Of a DNA stretch of 64,000 bases, positions 33,768 to 41,100 are shown in pieces (positions within the stretch are counted from its first letter, which is position 1; the number at the start of each line of letters is the position of its first letter). Source of the stretch: Oscillospiraceae bacterium (GTDB lineage Bacteria > Bacillota > Clostridia > Oscillospirales > CAG-272); NCBI GenBank assembly GCA_015063905.1, contig SVTF01000003.1, positions 1 through 64,000 of the forward strand. The letters run 5' to 3'. The notes under the pieces are model-generated. The model saw nothing but the letters and a program-made list of their open reading frames with translations, searched no databases and was not told the DNA's origin. The position numbers and the translations under genes were made by a program.

Positions 33768-34833
33768 ATTCTACGTATGTAAACGTCTTTCCGTCCGTCT
33801 TGAAGACTATGTTACCCTGCATATCTGTGCGGTACACCGTGACACCCTTATCTTGCAGTCTTTCCATGACCTCGTCGTGAGGATGTCCGTAACTGTTACC
33901 CTTTCCGCACGAAATAACCACTATCGAAGGGTCGACCGCGTCCAGAAACTCCTGCGTGGTAGAGGTGTTGGAGCCGTGGTGTCCCGCCTTGAGAATATCG
34001 CATTTAAGCGTATCCTTTGACCACGAGCTAAGTATATCGCCCTCGGGCTTCTTTCCCGCGTCGCCCGTAAACATAACGGACGTATCACCGTACTCGGATT
34101 TAATAACGATGCTCATATCGTTGGCATCTTCGTATTGCTTTGTGGGCGAGATAACCGTGTTTACCAGAGAACCGAGGCGGAAGGAATATCCACTCTGCTC
34201 GCAGTCCTCGTCCGTACCGATGAGGATAAGATTGACCTGTGTCCTTTTGATCGCCTCCATCATTTCAAGATAAACGTCTGAAGACGACACATAATCGGGC
34301 AAAAGCACGTTCTCAACCTTGTAATTCTCGATTATTTGGGTGGCGTTGCCGATATGGTCCGCGTCGGTATGCGTAAGCACCAAATATTTAAGGCTATTAA
34401 CGTCCGCGCTTTCAAGATACGCCATAAGCTTATCATCCGCGCTCTTTTCACTGGTATCGATAAGCATATTTCCCGCGCTTGACGTGATCAGGATGGCGTC
34501 CCCCTGCCCCACCTCGATAAAATGGAACATTATCTCCCCATCCTTGGGCGCGGGCGCCTTTTCAACGGTCTTCTTGTCATCCTTATCATTGCCAAAGAAG
34601 GATATTCCAAACCATTGCTCGCCATAGCTGTAAAGCAACACCGCAACCGCGGCGAGAATTATAAGTATCGCGATTATTATGGGAGATTTTCTTATCTTGC
34701 TTTTAACCTTGCGCTTGACCCTGCTTTTAACTCTGCTTTGAACCTTGCGCTGAACGTTACTTTGAGCTTTGCTTTGCGCGTTGCCCCGAGCACTTGACGT
34801 TGTTCTGTTCTGTCCCGAGCCTGTCTGTGCCAT
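33766..34833 (-). CDS. Membrane-anchored ComEC/Rec2-like metallo-beta-lactamase fold hydrolase
   Basis: The 355-residue product has three parts. Residues 1-45 are very basic and built of tetrapeptide units such as KAQS, KVQS, RVKS and KVKS. A transmembrane segment spans about 50-68. A metallo-beta-lactamase domain follows from about residue 95, starting FHFIEVGQGDAILI, with the metal motif THTDADHIGN and later HHGSNTST. This is the soluble ComEC-like type common in Firmicutes, facing outward. Such proteins are thought to cleave phosphodiesters or nucleic acid, but the substrate is unknown. It follows a zinc-ribbon membrane protein by 33 bases. Confidence 0.88.
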   Translation of the reverse strand: MAQTGSGQNRTTSSARGNAQSKAQSNVQRKVQSRVKSRVKRKVKSKIRKSPIIIAILIILAAVAVLLYSYGEQWFGISFFGNDKDDKKTVEKAPAPKDGEIMFHFIEVGQGDAILITSSAGNMLIDTSEKSADDKLMAYLESADVNSLKYLVLTHTDADHIGNATQIIENYKVENVLLPDYVSSSDVYLEMMEAIKRTQVNLILIGTDEDCEQSGYSFRLGSLVNTVISPTKQYEDANDMSIVIKSEYGDTSVMFTGDAGKKPEGDILSSWSKDTLKCDILKAGHHGSNTSTTQEFLDAVDPSIVVISCGKGNSYGHPHDEVMERLQDKGVTVYRTDMQGNIVFKTDGKTFTYVE

Positions 34834-34866
34834 ACCGTAACCTCCTTATACTGTCCATATTTAGTC

Positions 34867-35352
34867 TTAATACTTTGGCGCTTTATACTTGAATTTACCC
34901 GCCCTGACATAAAAGCCGTGCGAGCAACGGGGGCATTTTACCTTGTGCCTACCCTTGCGTCTTGGCAAGCGAAGCACGCTGCCGCATTTGGTGCAATCCC
35001 TGAAGATATACTGCGCGTCATCGCGGTTAAAGCTTTTTGTCGATCTCGACGTATTCACAGAGAAAAACCTCTTCACGCCACGCATAGCTTTGAGATATAT
35101 CTCGTTTTCCCTACGCCGCTTTGCTATATTTCTTGACATGGAGCGATATATCGACCACGTAATAATGAGTATGATAAAAGCTCCGCATACGATAGACACT
35201 ATCGCCTGCGCCAAGCCCTCCGGCATGATAGCCATGGCGATTATCTCGCCGACCCAGACAATAATGAACAACACCATCAAAAAGGTATATAGCTGATCGG
35301 CTCCGTATCTTCCGTACATAAATCTGTACATTTTTTCTTTAAACCTAGACAT
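34867..35352 (-). CDS. Membrane protein with C-terminal zinc ribbon
   Basis: The 161-residue product has two transmembrane segments near residues 20-40 and 46-68, a basic stretch (SRNIAKRRR), and a C-terminal zinc ribbon CTKC...CPRC, near 116-140, with a basic tail. The small size and layout are common in Clostridia, but no function is known. I chose the ATG at 35352 because AGGAG precedes it; an in-frame start at 35406 would be unsupported. It probably forms an operon with the following hydrolase gene. Confidence 0.8.
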   Translation of the reverse strand: MSRFKEKMYRFMYGRYGADQLYTFLMVLFIIVWVGEIIAMAIMPEGLAQAIVSIVCGAFIILIITWSIYRSMSRNIAKRRRENEIYLKAMRGVKRFFSVNTSRSTKSFNRDDAQYIFRDCTKCGSVLRLPRRKGRHKVKCPRCSHGFYVRAGKFKYKAPKY

Positions 35353-35451
35353 ATATTCTCCTATAAACAACAATTGCTCGTTTTCTGATACAATGATAAC
35401 ACACAATGATGAATATCTTGTGAAGAATTGCTGTTTTTTATATATAATTTC

Positions 35452-35489
35452 AAAAAAAGGACGGAGAACCTTAGCTTCTCCGCCCTTTA
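35452..35489 (-). terminator. Terminator after the ctpA-greA gene group
   Basis: Minus-strand stem AAAGGGCGGAGAA / TTCTCCGTCCTTT followed by seven T, nine bases past the LURP-like stop codon. Confidence 0.8.
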
Positions 35490-35497
35490 TTAACAGA

Positions 35498-35965
35498 TCA
35501 ATCTCTTCCGCACTTTTCCGCGTCTATCGCAAGCACCACCATCAACGCAGACAGCGCGTCCTCATCGTTATACACGTCGATAACGTATGTATCCGTCCAA
35601 TCAAACTGCTTTGATATGGTTGCCACGGACAGACCCAGGCTGTCAACTATCGTGTAGTCCCACTCCCAGAAGTTTCCGTTTATCTGCCAGCCGTTGACGT
35701 CGATATTGAAGGAAGGCTTGAAAAAGGTGAATTCCTTTTTTATGCAACCTATATAGTTGCCGTACGCATACATTTCAAACGTGGGCAAAAAACGAAATAT
35801 CTTTTCTTCAAGCATGCCTATTGCTCGCCCCGATCTATCCGAGATCTCAAGCTTGTGTCCCCAAGCCATTTTACCCTTAACGGTAAACACTATCTCCTCT
35901 GACTCGTTGTATATATCGTAACTGTCAAACCACGAAAATAATCTCTGTTTAAATAGAAGCCTCAC
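35498..35965 (-). CDS. LURP-one-related / YxjI-type protein
   Basis: The 155-residue product is a Tubby-like beta-barrel of the LURP-one (DUF567) family: RLLFKQRLFSWFDSYDIYNE, then GHKLEISDRSGRAIGMLEEK and the WEWDYTIVD segment, are characteristic. The family has no firm function; scramblase-like or phosphoinositide binding has been proposed for relatives. The start is GTG at 35965, five bases after GGGGAGG; an in-frame TTG at 35992 would overlap the upstream gene. It is the last gene of the ctpA-greA group. Confidence 0.85.
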   Translation of the reverse strand: MRLLFKQRLFSWFDSYDIYNESEEIVFTVKGKMAWGHKLEISDRSGRAIGMLEEKIFRFLPTFEMYAYGNYIGCIKKEFTFFKPSFNIDVNGWQINGNFWEWDYTIVDSLGLSVATISKQFDWTDTYVIDVYNDEDALSALMVVLAIDAEKCGRD

Positions 35966-35981
35966 AGTGTCCTCCCCTGTG

Positions 35982-36746
35982 TCATTCTCCAAACGACACT
36001 ATACTCTTAAAATAATCTACGGCAAACTGATACGCGTCCTTGTTGGCTTTTTCGTTGAACACAAAGGGCCGTTTGATGCAAATGACCGCGTCATCCGGAA
36101 TGGCTCTGAAGGAAGCGAGATTTTTATATGCTCCCGTATCCGTCAAACGAATTCCAAATCCGTCCGACATAGCGCCCGCGGGCACGTTTTCCCCGTATAT
36201 TTCGGACATTGGCACCAACAATCCATCGCCCGAGCGCCTTGAAACAATGTCATGATACATATACTCGCTCAGTATCATTATCTGACACTCGCCCATGCCG
36301 ATATAACTGTTAAACTGCTCTATCTGCTCCTTATTATAGGACTCGTCCGCGTATATCACGGGATTTCCATCGGCATCGGTCTCTGCCTCGTTAGCGTCCT
36401 TAAGCTCGCTTTCGGAGTATATCTTATAGGTCTTTAGCAAAACTTCCTTTTTTCCGTCACCGTTGCGGTCCGCGGGCATCAAAGCCTTGAGATCCGCTTC
36501 GAGCGCGGGCACGTTTTTATTGTCGAATATGGTATGCGTAGCCACAGTTACGCCAATATCCGTTTCGGTCTTGCTTGCCATCTGGACTATACCCACTATA
36601 ATAAATATAGCGAAAAATCCGATTATTATTACCTTCCACTTGTGATGATACCAAAAGTTGTCAAGCCACGCGAGCGCCTTGCTGTTCTTGGTCAGCTTGA
36701 TCTCGCCCGCCTCGATCTTATCACCGTTACGGTCATTTGAATTCAT
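35982..36746 (-). CDS. Membrane-anchored protein of unknown function
   Basis: The 254-residue product has a polar N-terminus, one transmembrane segment near residues 40-60, and an extracytoplasmic domain. That domain contains DRNGDGKKEVL near residue 92, which resembles an EF-hand or dockerin-type calcium loop, and a second acidic stretch ETDADGNPV. The later part (CQIMILSEYMYHDIV) is reminiscent of periplasmic binding-protein domains, but the assignment is weak. The ATG at 36746 follows GGAGG. It lies 29 bases after greA on the same strand. Confidence 0.72.
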   Translation of the reverse strand: MNSNDRNGDKIEAGEIKLTKNSKALAWLDNFWYHHKWKVIIIGFFAIFIIVGIVQMASKTETDIGVTVATHTIFDNKNVPALEADLKALMPADRNGDGKKEVLLKTYKIYSESELKDANEAETDADGNPVIYADESYNKEQIEQFNSYIGMGECQIMILSEYMYHDIVSRRSGDGLLVPMSEIYGENVPAGAMSDGFGIRLTDTGAYKNLASFRAIPDDAVICIKRPFVFNEKANKDAYQFAVDYFKSIVSFGE

Positions 36747-36775
36747 GGCTGCGCCTCCCAATATGCATCAAAAGC

Positions 36776-37267
36776 TTATTTCTGCGCTCTTGCAACGTCC
36801 TTGATGTGAATGTGGATAACTTCACCGTGAGGAAGCTCAACGACAACCTTTGCTCCCTTTTTCTGACCCATAAGCGCTCTGCCTATAGGAGATTGGTCGG
36901 AGATCTTTCTTTCAACAGGGTTGACCTCGTTGGAGCCAACGATGTTGTAAACTATCTCCTCATCCTCCTCAACGTCATAAACCGTGACCGCGGAACCAAG
37001 GGAAACGATGTTTGCGTCTATCTTGGACTCGTCAACGATGTGCGCGTTGTCAACAAGGTCCTCAAGCTCCTTGATGCGAGCCTCGGTCTTTGCCTGCTCG
37101 TTTCTTGCCTCATCGTACTCAGAGTTCTCGGAAAGATCACCAAAGGAGCGCGCGGTTGCGATTGCCTCCTTTATCTCTTCTCTTCTTGTTGTCTTGAGAT
37201 AGTCAAGCTCACGAACAAGCTCGTCGTATCCTTCCTGTGTATAAAGCATCTTCTTTTCGTTTGCCAT
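36776..37267 (-). CDS. greA: Transcription elongation factor GreA
   Basis: The 163-residue factor rescues backtracked RNA polymerase by stimulating transcript cleavage. The N-terminal coiled coil holds the acidic tip motif DLSENSEYDEAR near residues 43-54, and the C-terminal FKBP-like domain ends SPIGRALMGQKKGAKV. An AAGGAG site precedes the ATG. It starts 31 bases after ctpA and is the second gene of the group. Confidence 0.96.
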   Translation of the reverse strand: MANEKKMLYTQEGYDELVRELDYLKTTRREEIKEAIATARSFGDLSENSEYDEARNEQAKTEARIKELEDLVDNAHIVDESKIDANIVSLGSAVTVYDVEEDEEIVYNIVGSNEVNPVERKISDQSPIGRALMGQKKGAKVVVELPHGEVIHIHIKDVARAQK

Positions 37268-37298
37268 GATATTATTCTCCTTTGAATTTGTTTATGTG

Positions 37299-38678
37299 TT
37301 ATTTATTAAGCTCATCTATCGCAGCCAAAAGCTGATTATCCTTGTCCTCGGGGAGAAGAAAGAAATTGTATCCAAGCGCCTCCTCGGACAGCTCCACGGT
37401 TATGTCGGGCGCAATGCCCACGCCGTGATAATCGGTATGGCTCTTGGAAAAATATCTCGCAACGGTAAGCTTGAGTCCGCCCTCCATGCCATAGCTATCA
37501 AGCGAGAACAGCGTCTGCATGCTGCCCTTGCCAAACGTGCGCGTGCCAACTATCTTGGCGATACTGTAATCGCGGAAGGTTGCCGTGAACAGCTCGGCGG
37601 CACTCGCGGAATTCTCGTTGACAAGCACGACGCAATCGAGATCCTTGTATTTACCGATGTCCTCTTTTTCAACGTTAAGACCCGCGTATTCGCTTGTATA
37701 ATGCTTTTCTCTTACGTGATCCGCGTAATTCTGGCCCGAGAGCAGCTCATTGTATTCTATGGAAACTATGAGATCGCCCTCACTTAAAAAATAGGAAAGC
37801 ACAGTTTCAATGGAATCAAGTCCGCCGCCGGGATTATTTCGGAGGTCAAACACAAAGCGGGTGCATCCCTGCGCCTTTAAGCCTTCAACCGCGGCGCAAA
37901 ACTGCCTTGGCGTAGTGTCGTCAAATCCCGTTATATTTATAATTCCCACCGTGGCGTCCGTTTCGCTGACTCGGTGATTTACCGAAAGGCTCTCCACCTT
38001 TCTTCTCGGAATGGAGAAGGCAAGCTCCTCATAATCGCTGCCCGCCGTGGATCTGAAAACGGTAAACTCGGCAAGAGTTCCCTCTTCTCCCTTTATGCGG
38101 TCCACAGCCTCCGTATATCCGATTATATCAACAAGCTCTCTGCTCTCGCCTGCGCCAACGTACATTATGCAGTCACCCACACGGATGCCTGCCTCAAGCG
38201 CGGGAGAATCCTTAAACACCGATATGACCTGTACCACCTTATATTCGTATCCGTTGATGGTTATTTGCGTGTTTACAACGGAAACGCCTATACCAACAAA
38301 CTCTCCCGATCTTTCGGAAAAATACTCCTCATACTCCTCCGCGTCGAGATACTCGGCATAGGGGTCGCCCGTTGCCTCGATATACGCCTTTAAAAGCGCC
38401 TTTTTCATCTCCTGCTCGTCTACGCCCTCGTAGGAATAGGAGTTGAATATCTCGTCAAGCTGTATCAGCCCCTGAACGTATTCGGGAAGATCAAGCTCGT
38501 CTGAAACGTTGATCTGCGGCGGGGGCGGAAGGGTGGACTCCTCCTGCTTTGCTGCGTTATTGCCATTGGATCCAAGGTAAAAATTGCACGCCGTGAACGA
38601 CGCTACAAGGCATATCAAAAGCAAAAGTGCCGAAAGCGAGCTTACTATACGCATTGCGTTATTTTTTGTGTTTTTCAT
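37299..38678 (-). CDS. S41 family C-terminal processing peptidase with PDZ domain
   Basis: The 459-residue product is exported: the hydrophobic N-terminal segment ends FTAC, a plausible lipobox, so it may be a lipoprotein. A CtpA-type N-terminal helical region precedes a PDZ domain (GEFVGIGVSVV to SPALEAGIRVGD) and the protease domain with the catalytic Ser in NENSASAAEL and Lys in GTRTFGKGSMQ. CtpA/CtpB-type proteases trim extracytoplasmic proteins. The ATG at 38678 has GGCGG upstream; a GTG at 38687 is less likely. It heads the ctpA-greA group. Confidence 0.92.
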   Translation of the reverse strand: MKNTKNNAMRIVSSLSALLLLICLVASFTACNFYLGSNGNNAAKQEESTLPPPPQINVSDELDLPEYVQGLIQLDEIFNSYSYEGVDEQEMKKALLKAYIEATGDPYAEYLDAEEYEEYFSERSGEFVGIGVSVVNTQITINGYEYKVVQVISVFKDSPALEAGIRVGDCIMYVGAGESRELVDIIGYTEAVDRIKGEEGTLAEFTVFRSTAGSDYEELAFSIPRRKVESLSVNHRVSETDATVGIINITGFDDTTPRQFCAAVEGLKAQGCTRFVFDLRNNPGGGLDSIETVLSYFLSEGDLIVSIEYNELLSGQNYADHVREKHYTSEYAGLNVEKEDIGKYKDLDCVVLVNENSASAAELFTATFRDYSIAKIVGTRTFGKGSMQTLFSLDSYGMEGGLKLTVARYFSKSHTDYHGVGIAPDITVELSEEALGYNFFLLPEDKDNQLLAAIDELNK

Positions 38679-38764
38679 AAAAAGCACCGCCTTAATTTGA
38701 TTATTAAACTTTCTATCTCACATGTCGCGCGCGGCTTTTTTGCGCCCTCAAAGTGTCAATACAA

Positions 38765-38815
38765 TCCAATAAGCGAGATGCCACACTGTATGTGCGTCTC
38801 GCTTATTTGGTTTAT
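38765..38815. repeat. Hairpin between ctpA and the CdaR-type gene
   Basis: Stem AATAAGCGAGA / TCTCGCTTATT around a 12-16-base loop. A T-rich run follows on the plus strand only, so on the minus strand, where the genes lie, it is not a typical terminator. Confidence 0.5.
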
Positions 38816-38827
38816 TTTTTGTGATTA

Positions 38828-39913
38828 TTAATACTTTGTCGGTTTGCTTGCAAGGTACTTCTTAACCATAAGAGCTACCTTGAAAGTAATGGCATGCTCA
38901 AACTCGCGCAGATCAAGACCCGTGATCTTTCTTATCTTCTCAAGTCTGTAAACAAGCGTGTTTCTATGTACGAAAAGCTTTCTTGAAGTTTCGGATACGT
39001 TGAGGTTGTTCTCAAAGAAGCACTGGATAGTCATGAGCGTCTCGCGGTCAAGCGACTCGAGGCTCTCCTTCTTGAATACCTCCTGCAAGAACATATCGCA
39101 AAGCGTTGTGGGAAGCTGGTAGATAAGTCTGCCGATGCCGAGGTTTTCATAGCTTATTATGTTCTTTTCGGTCTCAAACACCTTTCCAACCTCAAGCGCC
39201 ACCTGCGCCTCCTTGTATGCGCGCGCAAGATCCTTGAGATTGTCGACGATGGTGGATATACCGATGTTTACCTTTGTATAGAACTCGGTGGAAAGCGTAT
39301 CGGAAATATTGGTCGCGATGCGCTCTATATCCTTTATGTCAGCCTCACGCTTAACGTCCTTTACAAGCACCACGTCATGCTCGCCTACGCTGATAACGTA
39401 ATCCTTGGACTTGTCGGGGAACATATTCTGAAGCATTTCAAAGGGCATAACGTCGGTCTTGCCAAAGAACTTGATAAGGAATACTATTCTGCACTCGTCC
39501 GTGCCGAAATGAAGCTCCTTGGATTTGATATATATGTCGCTTGGGAGAATGTTATCAAGAATGATGTTCTTGATAAACAAGCCCTTATCGTACTTCTCAT
39601 CGTACAGATTCTTGATGTTGCAGAGAGATACCGCCAAAAGCTTGGACATTTTCTCCGCCATCTTATCCTCGCCCTCCATGAACACGATGTATTCATTCTT
39701 GGATCCTGTCGAGAGAGGACGGTATGTAAATCCATTCGATACCGCGATGTCGTTGGAATACGTAAGCTCGTCACGTACGCCCTGCTTGATCTCACCTATC
39801 TTTACAAGCTCCGAGCAAGCAATAACCACGCCATTTTCGTCAATAACTCCAATTACGCGGTCAACCGCCGACTTCATCTGATGGATGACATTCTGAAACA
39901 ATCTGTTTGCCAT
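38828..39913 (-). CDS. CdaR/PucR-type transcriptional regulator
   Basis: The 361-residue product has an N-terminal sugar-diacid-recognition-like region (VIGVIDENGVVIACS), a GGDEF-like middle part, and a C-terminal PucR-type helix-turn-helix (LNVSETSRKLFVHRNTLVYRLEKIRKITG, about 310-340). CdaR proteins respond to glucarate or related acids in other bacteria, but no such genes are near. AAAGGGG precedes the ATG. It follows rsmE by 61 bases and may share its promoter. Confidence 0.88.
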   Translation of the reverse strand: MANRLFQNVIHQMKSAVDRVIGVIDENGVVIACSELVKIGEIKQGVRDELTYSNDIAVSNGFTYRPLSTGSKNEYIVFMEGEDKMAEKMSKLLAVSLCNIKNLYDEKYDKGLFIKNIILDNILPSDIYIKSKELHFGTDECRIVFLIKFFGKTDVMPFEMLQNMFPDKSKDYVISVGEHDVVLVKDVKREADIKDIERIATNISDTLSTEFYTKVNIGISTIVDNLKDLARAYKEAQVALEVGKVFETEKNIISYENLGIGRLIYQLPTTLCDMFLQEVFKKESLESLDRETLMTIQCFFENNLNVSETSRKLFVHRNTLVYRLEKIRKITGLDLREFEHAITFKVALMVKKYLASKPTKY

Positions 39914-39974
39914 TTTTTAACCCCTTTTGTGTCAATAAACTTATATAAATGATTTTTCGCTTTGCGCGCGAAAA

Positions 39975-40733
39975 TTACATTTCCAATTCATATACCAAGC
40001 ATCCGAGCACGAATGACGATGCCGTTTCCGTTCGCAGGATTCGGCTGCCCAGCCCAACGGGTATAAGCCCCGCGCCCCTTGCCTTTTCAACCTCGGCAAG
40101 AGAAAATCCTCCCTCGCTTCCGATGACCAAGGACACGGTAAGCTCTCTTTGCGCCTCTATCTTGGCAAGCTCCGCTTTTCTCTCACAAAGCACCTCTTTG
40201 AGAGAGCGAGTGCCGTCACCCTCGTAGCAAAACAGCGGCACGTCCGCGCCCGCCGAAAGCTCCAGCATACGCGCAAAGCTGACTGTGGGCATTACCTCGG
40301 GAATTATTCCCCTGCCCGATTGCTTTGCCGCCTCCTCTGCGATGCGGTTGCGCCTTTTGAGCTTATTTTCCTCGTCTCCCTTTTCCTTCGCGATACAGCG
40401 CTCGCTATTAAAGGTGACAATGGAATCAATTCCGCACTCAACGGACTTTTGTATTATTGCGTCCAGCTTTTCTCCCTTGGGCAGCGCCTGATACAGCGTA
40501 GCGCAAAAGGGCGGCTCGGTATCACACTGCCTTTTCTGGCTTATCCTGGCAATAACTCGGTCGGGCAAAAACTCCTCAAGGACGCAGTCGTATTCGATCT
40601 TTTGCATATCACACACGACCAGCCTATCGCCCTTTGCCATACGCAACGAGCGCGAGATGTGATGCGCGTCATCACCCAAAATGGTGATAAGGTCACCGTC
40701 TATTTGATTTTTTCTGACAAAAAAACGTGGCAT
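39975..40733 (-). CDS. rsmE: 16S rRNA (uracil-1498-N3) methyltransferase
   Basis: The 252-residue SPOUT methyltransferase modifies U1498 of 16S rRNA. MPRFFVR at the N-terminus starts the PUA-like domain, and the C-terminal trefoil-knot motifs LVIGSEGGFSLAE and LGSRILRTETAS are diagnostic. The ATG at 40733 follows AGAGGTG; an in-frame start at 40775 lacks a site. Confidence 0.96.
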   Translation of the reverse strand: MPRFFVRKNQIDGDLITILGDDAHHISRSLRMAKGDRLVVCDMQKIEYDCVLEEFLPDRVIARISQKRQCDTEPPFCATLYQALPKGEKLDAIIQKSVECGIDSIVTFNSERCIAKEKGDEENKLKRRNRIAEEAAKQSGRGIIPEVMPTVSFARMLELSAGADVPLFCYEGDGTRSLKEVLCERKAELAKIEAQRELTVSLVIGSEGGFSLAEVEKARGAGLIPVGLGSRILRTETASSFVLGCLVYELEM

Positions 40734-40873
40734 AGCACCTCTTGACCGTTTGCGAAAAGCCTTGATACGTAACAAATTGCGCTATATTACGGCAATATTA
40801 CATATTATCTTTTTGCACAAAAAAACCGATCCCTTTGACCCTTTTTGCATTTTTTCGAGAGTTGTCGAGGCTT

Positions 40874-40902
40874 ATTATACTACAAAATAACCAATTTGTC
40901 AA
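40874..40902 (-). promoter_or_regulatory. Promoter of rsmE
   Basis: Minus strand: TTGACA (40897-40902), 17-bp spacer, TATAAT (40874-40879). The leader is about 135 bases. Confidence 0.8.
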
Positions 40903-41042
40903 CTGCTTTTTTGTAAAAAATCACATTTCCTTTAACATTTTTTACAATTTAGACTTGATATATACCCCCTCAAAAGACAGAAAATACAAATTTGCCATTT
41001 TTCACAATGGAAAATTGCACAAACAGGGAGATGCTCAAAGCA

Positions 41043-41073
41043 AACGGCGGAAAGGCAAAGTCCTTTCCGCCGC
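41043..41073 (-). terminator. Terminator of the beta-galactosidase gene
   Basis: Stem CGGCGGAAAGG / CCTTTCCGCCG, with a moderately T-rich tail on the minus strand. Confidence 0.7.
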
Positions 41074-41100
41074 AGCTCTTGCGTTATTTATCTATTCTTG

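Larger units (their letters stand above)
40734..41100. other. Intergenic region between rsmE and beta-galactosidase genes
   Basis: A 367-bp non-coding stretch. It holds the rsmE promoter (40874-40902) and the terminator of the beta-galactosidase gene (41043-41073). The AT-rich middle (40905-41030) shows no gene or clear structure. Confidence 0.7.
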
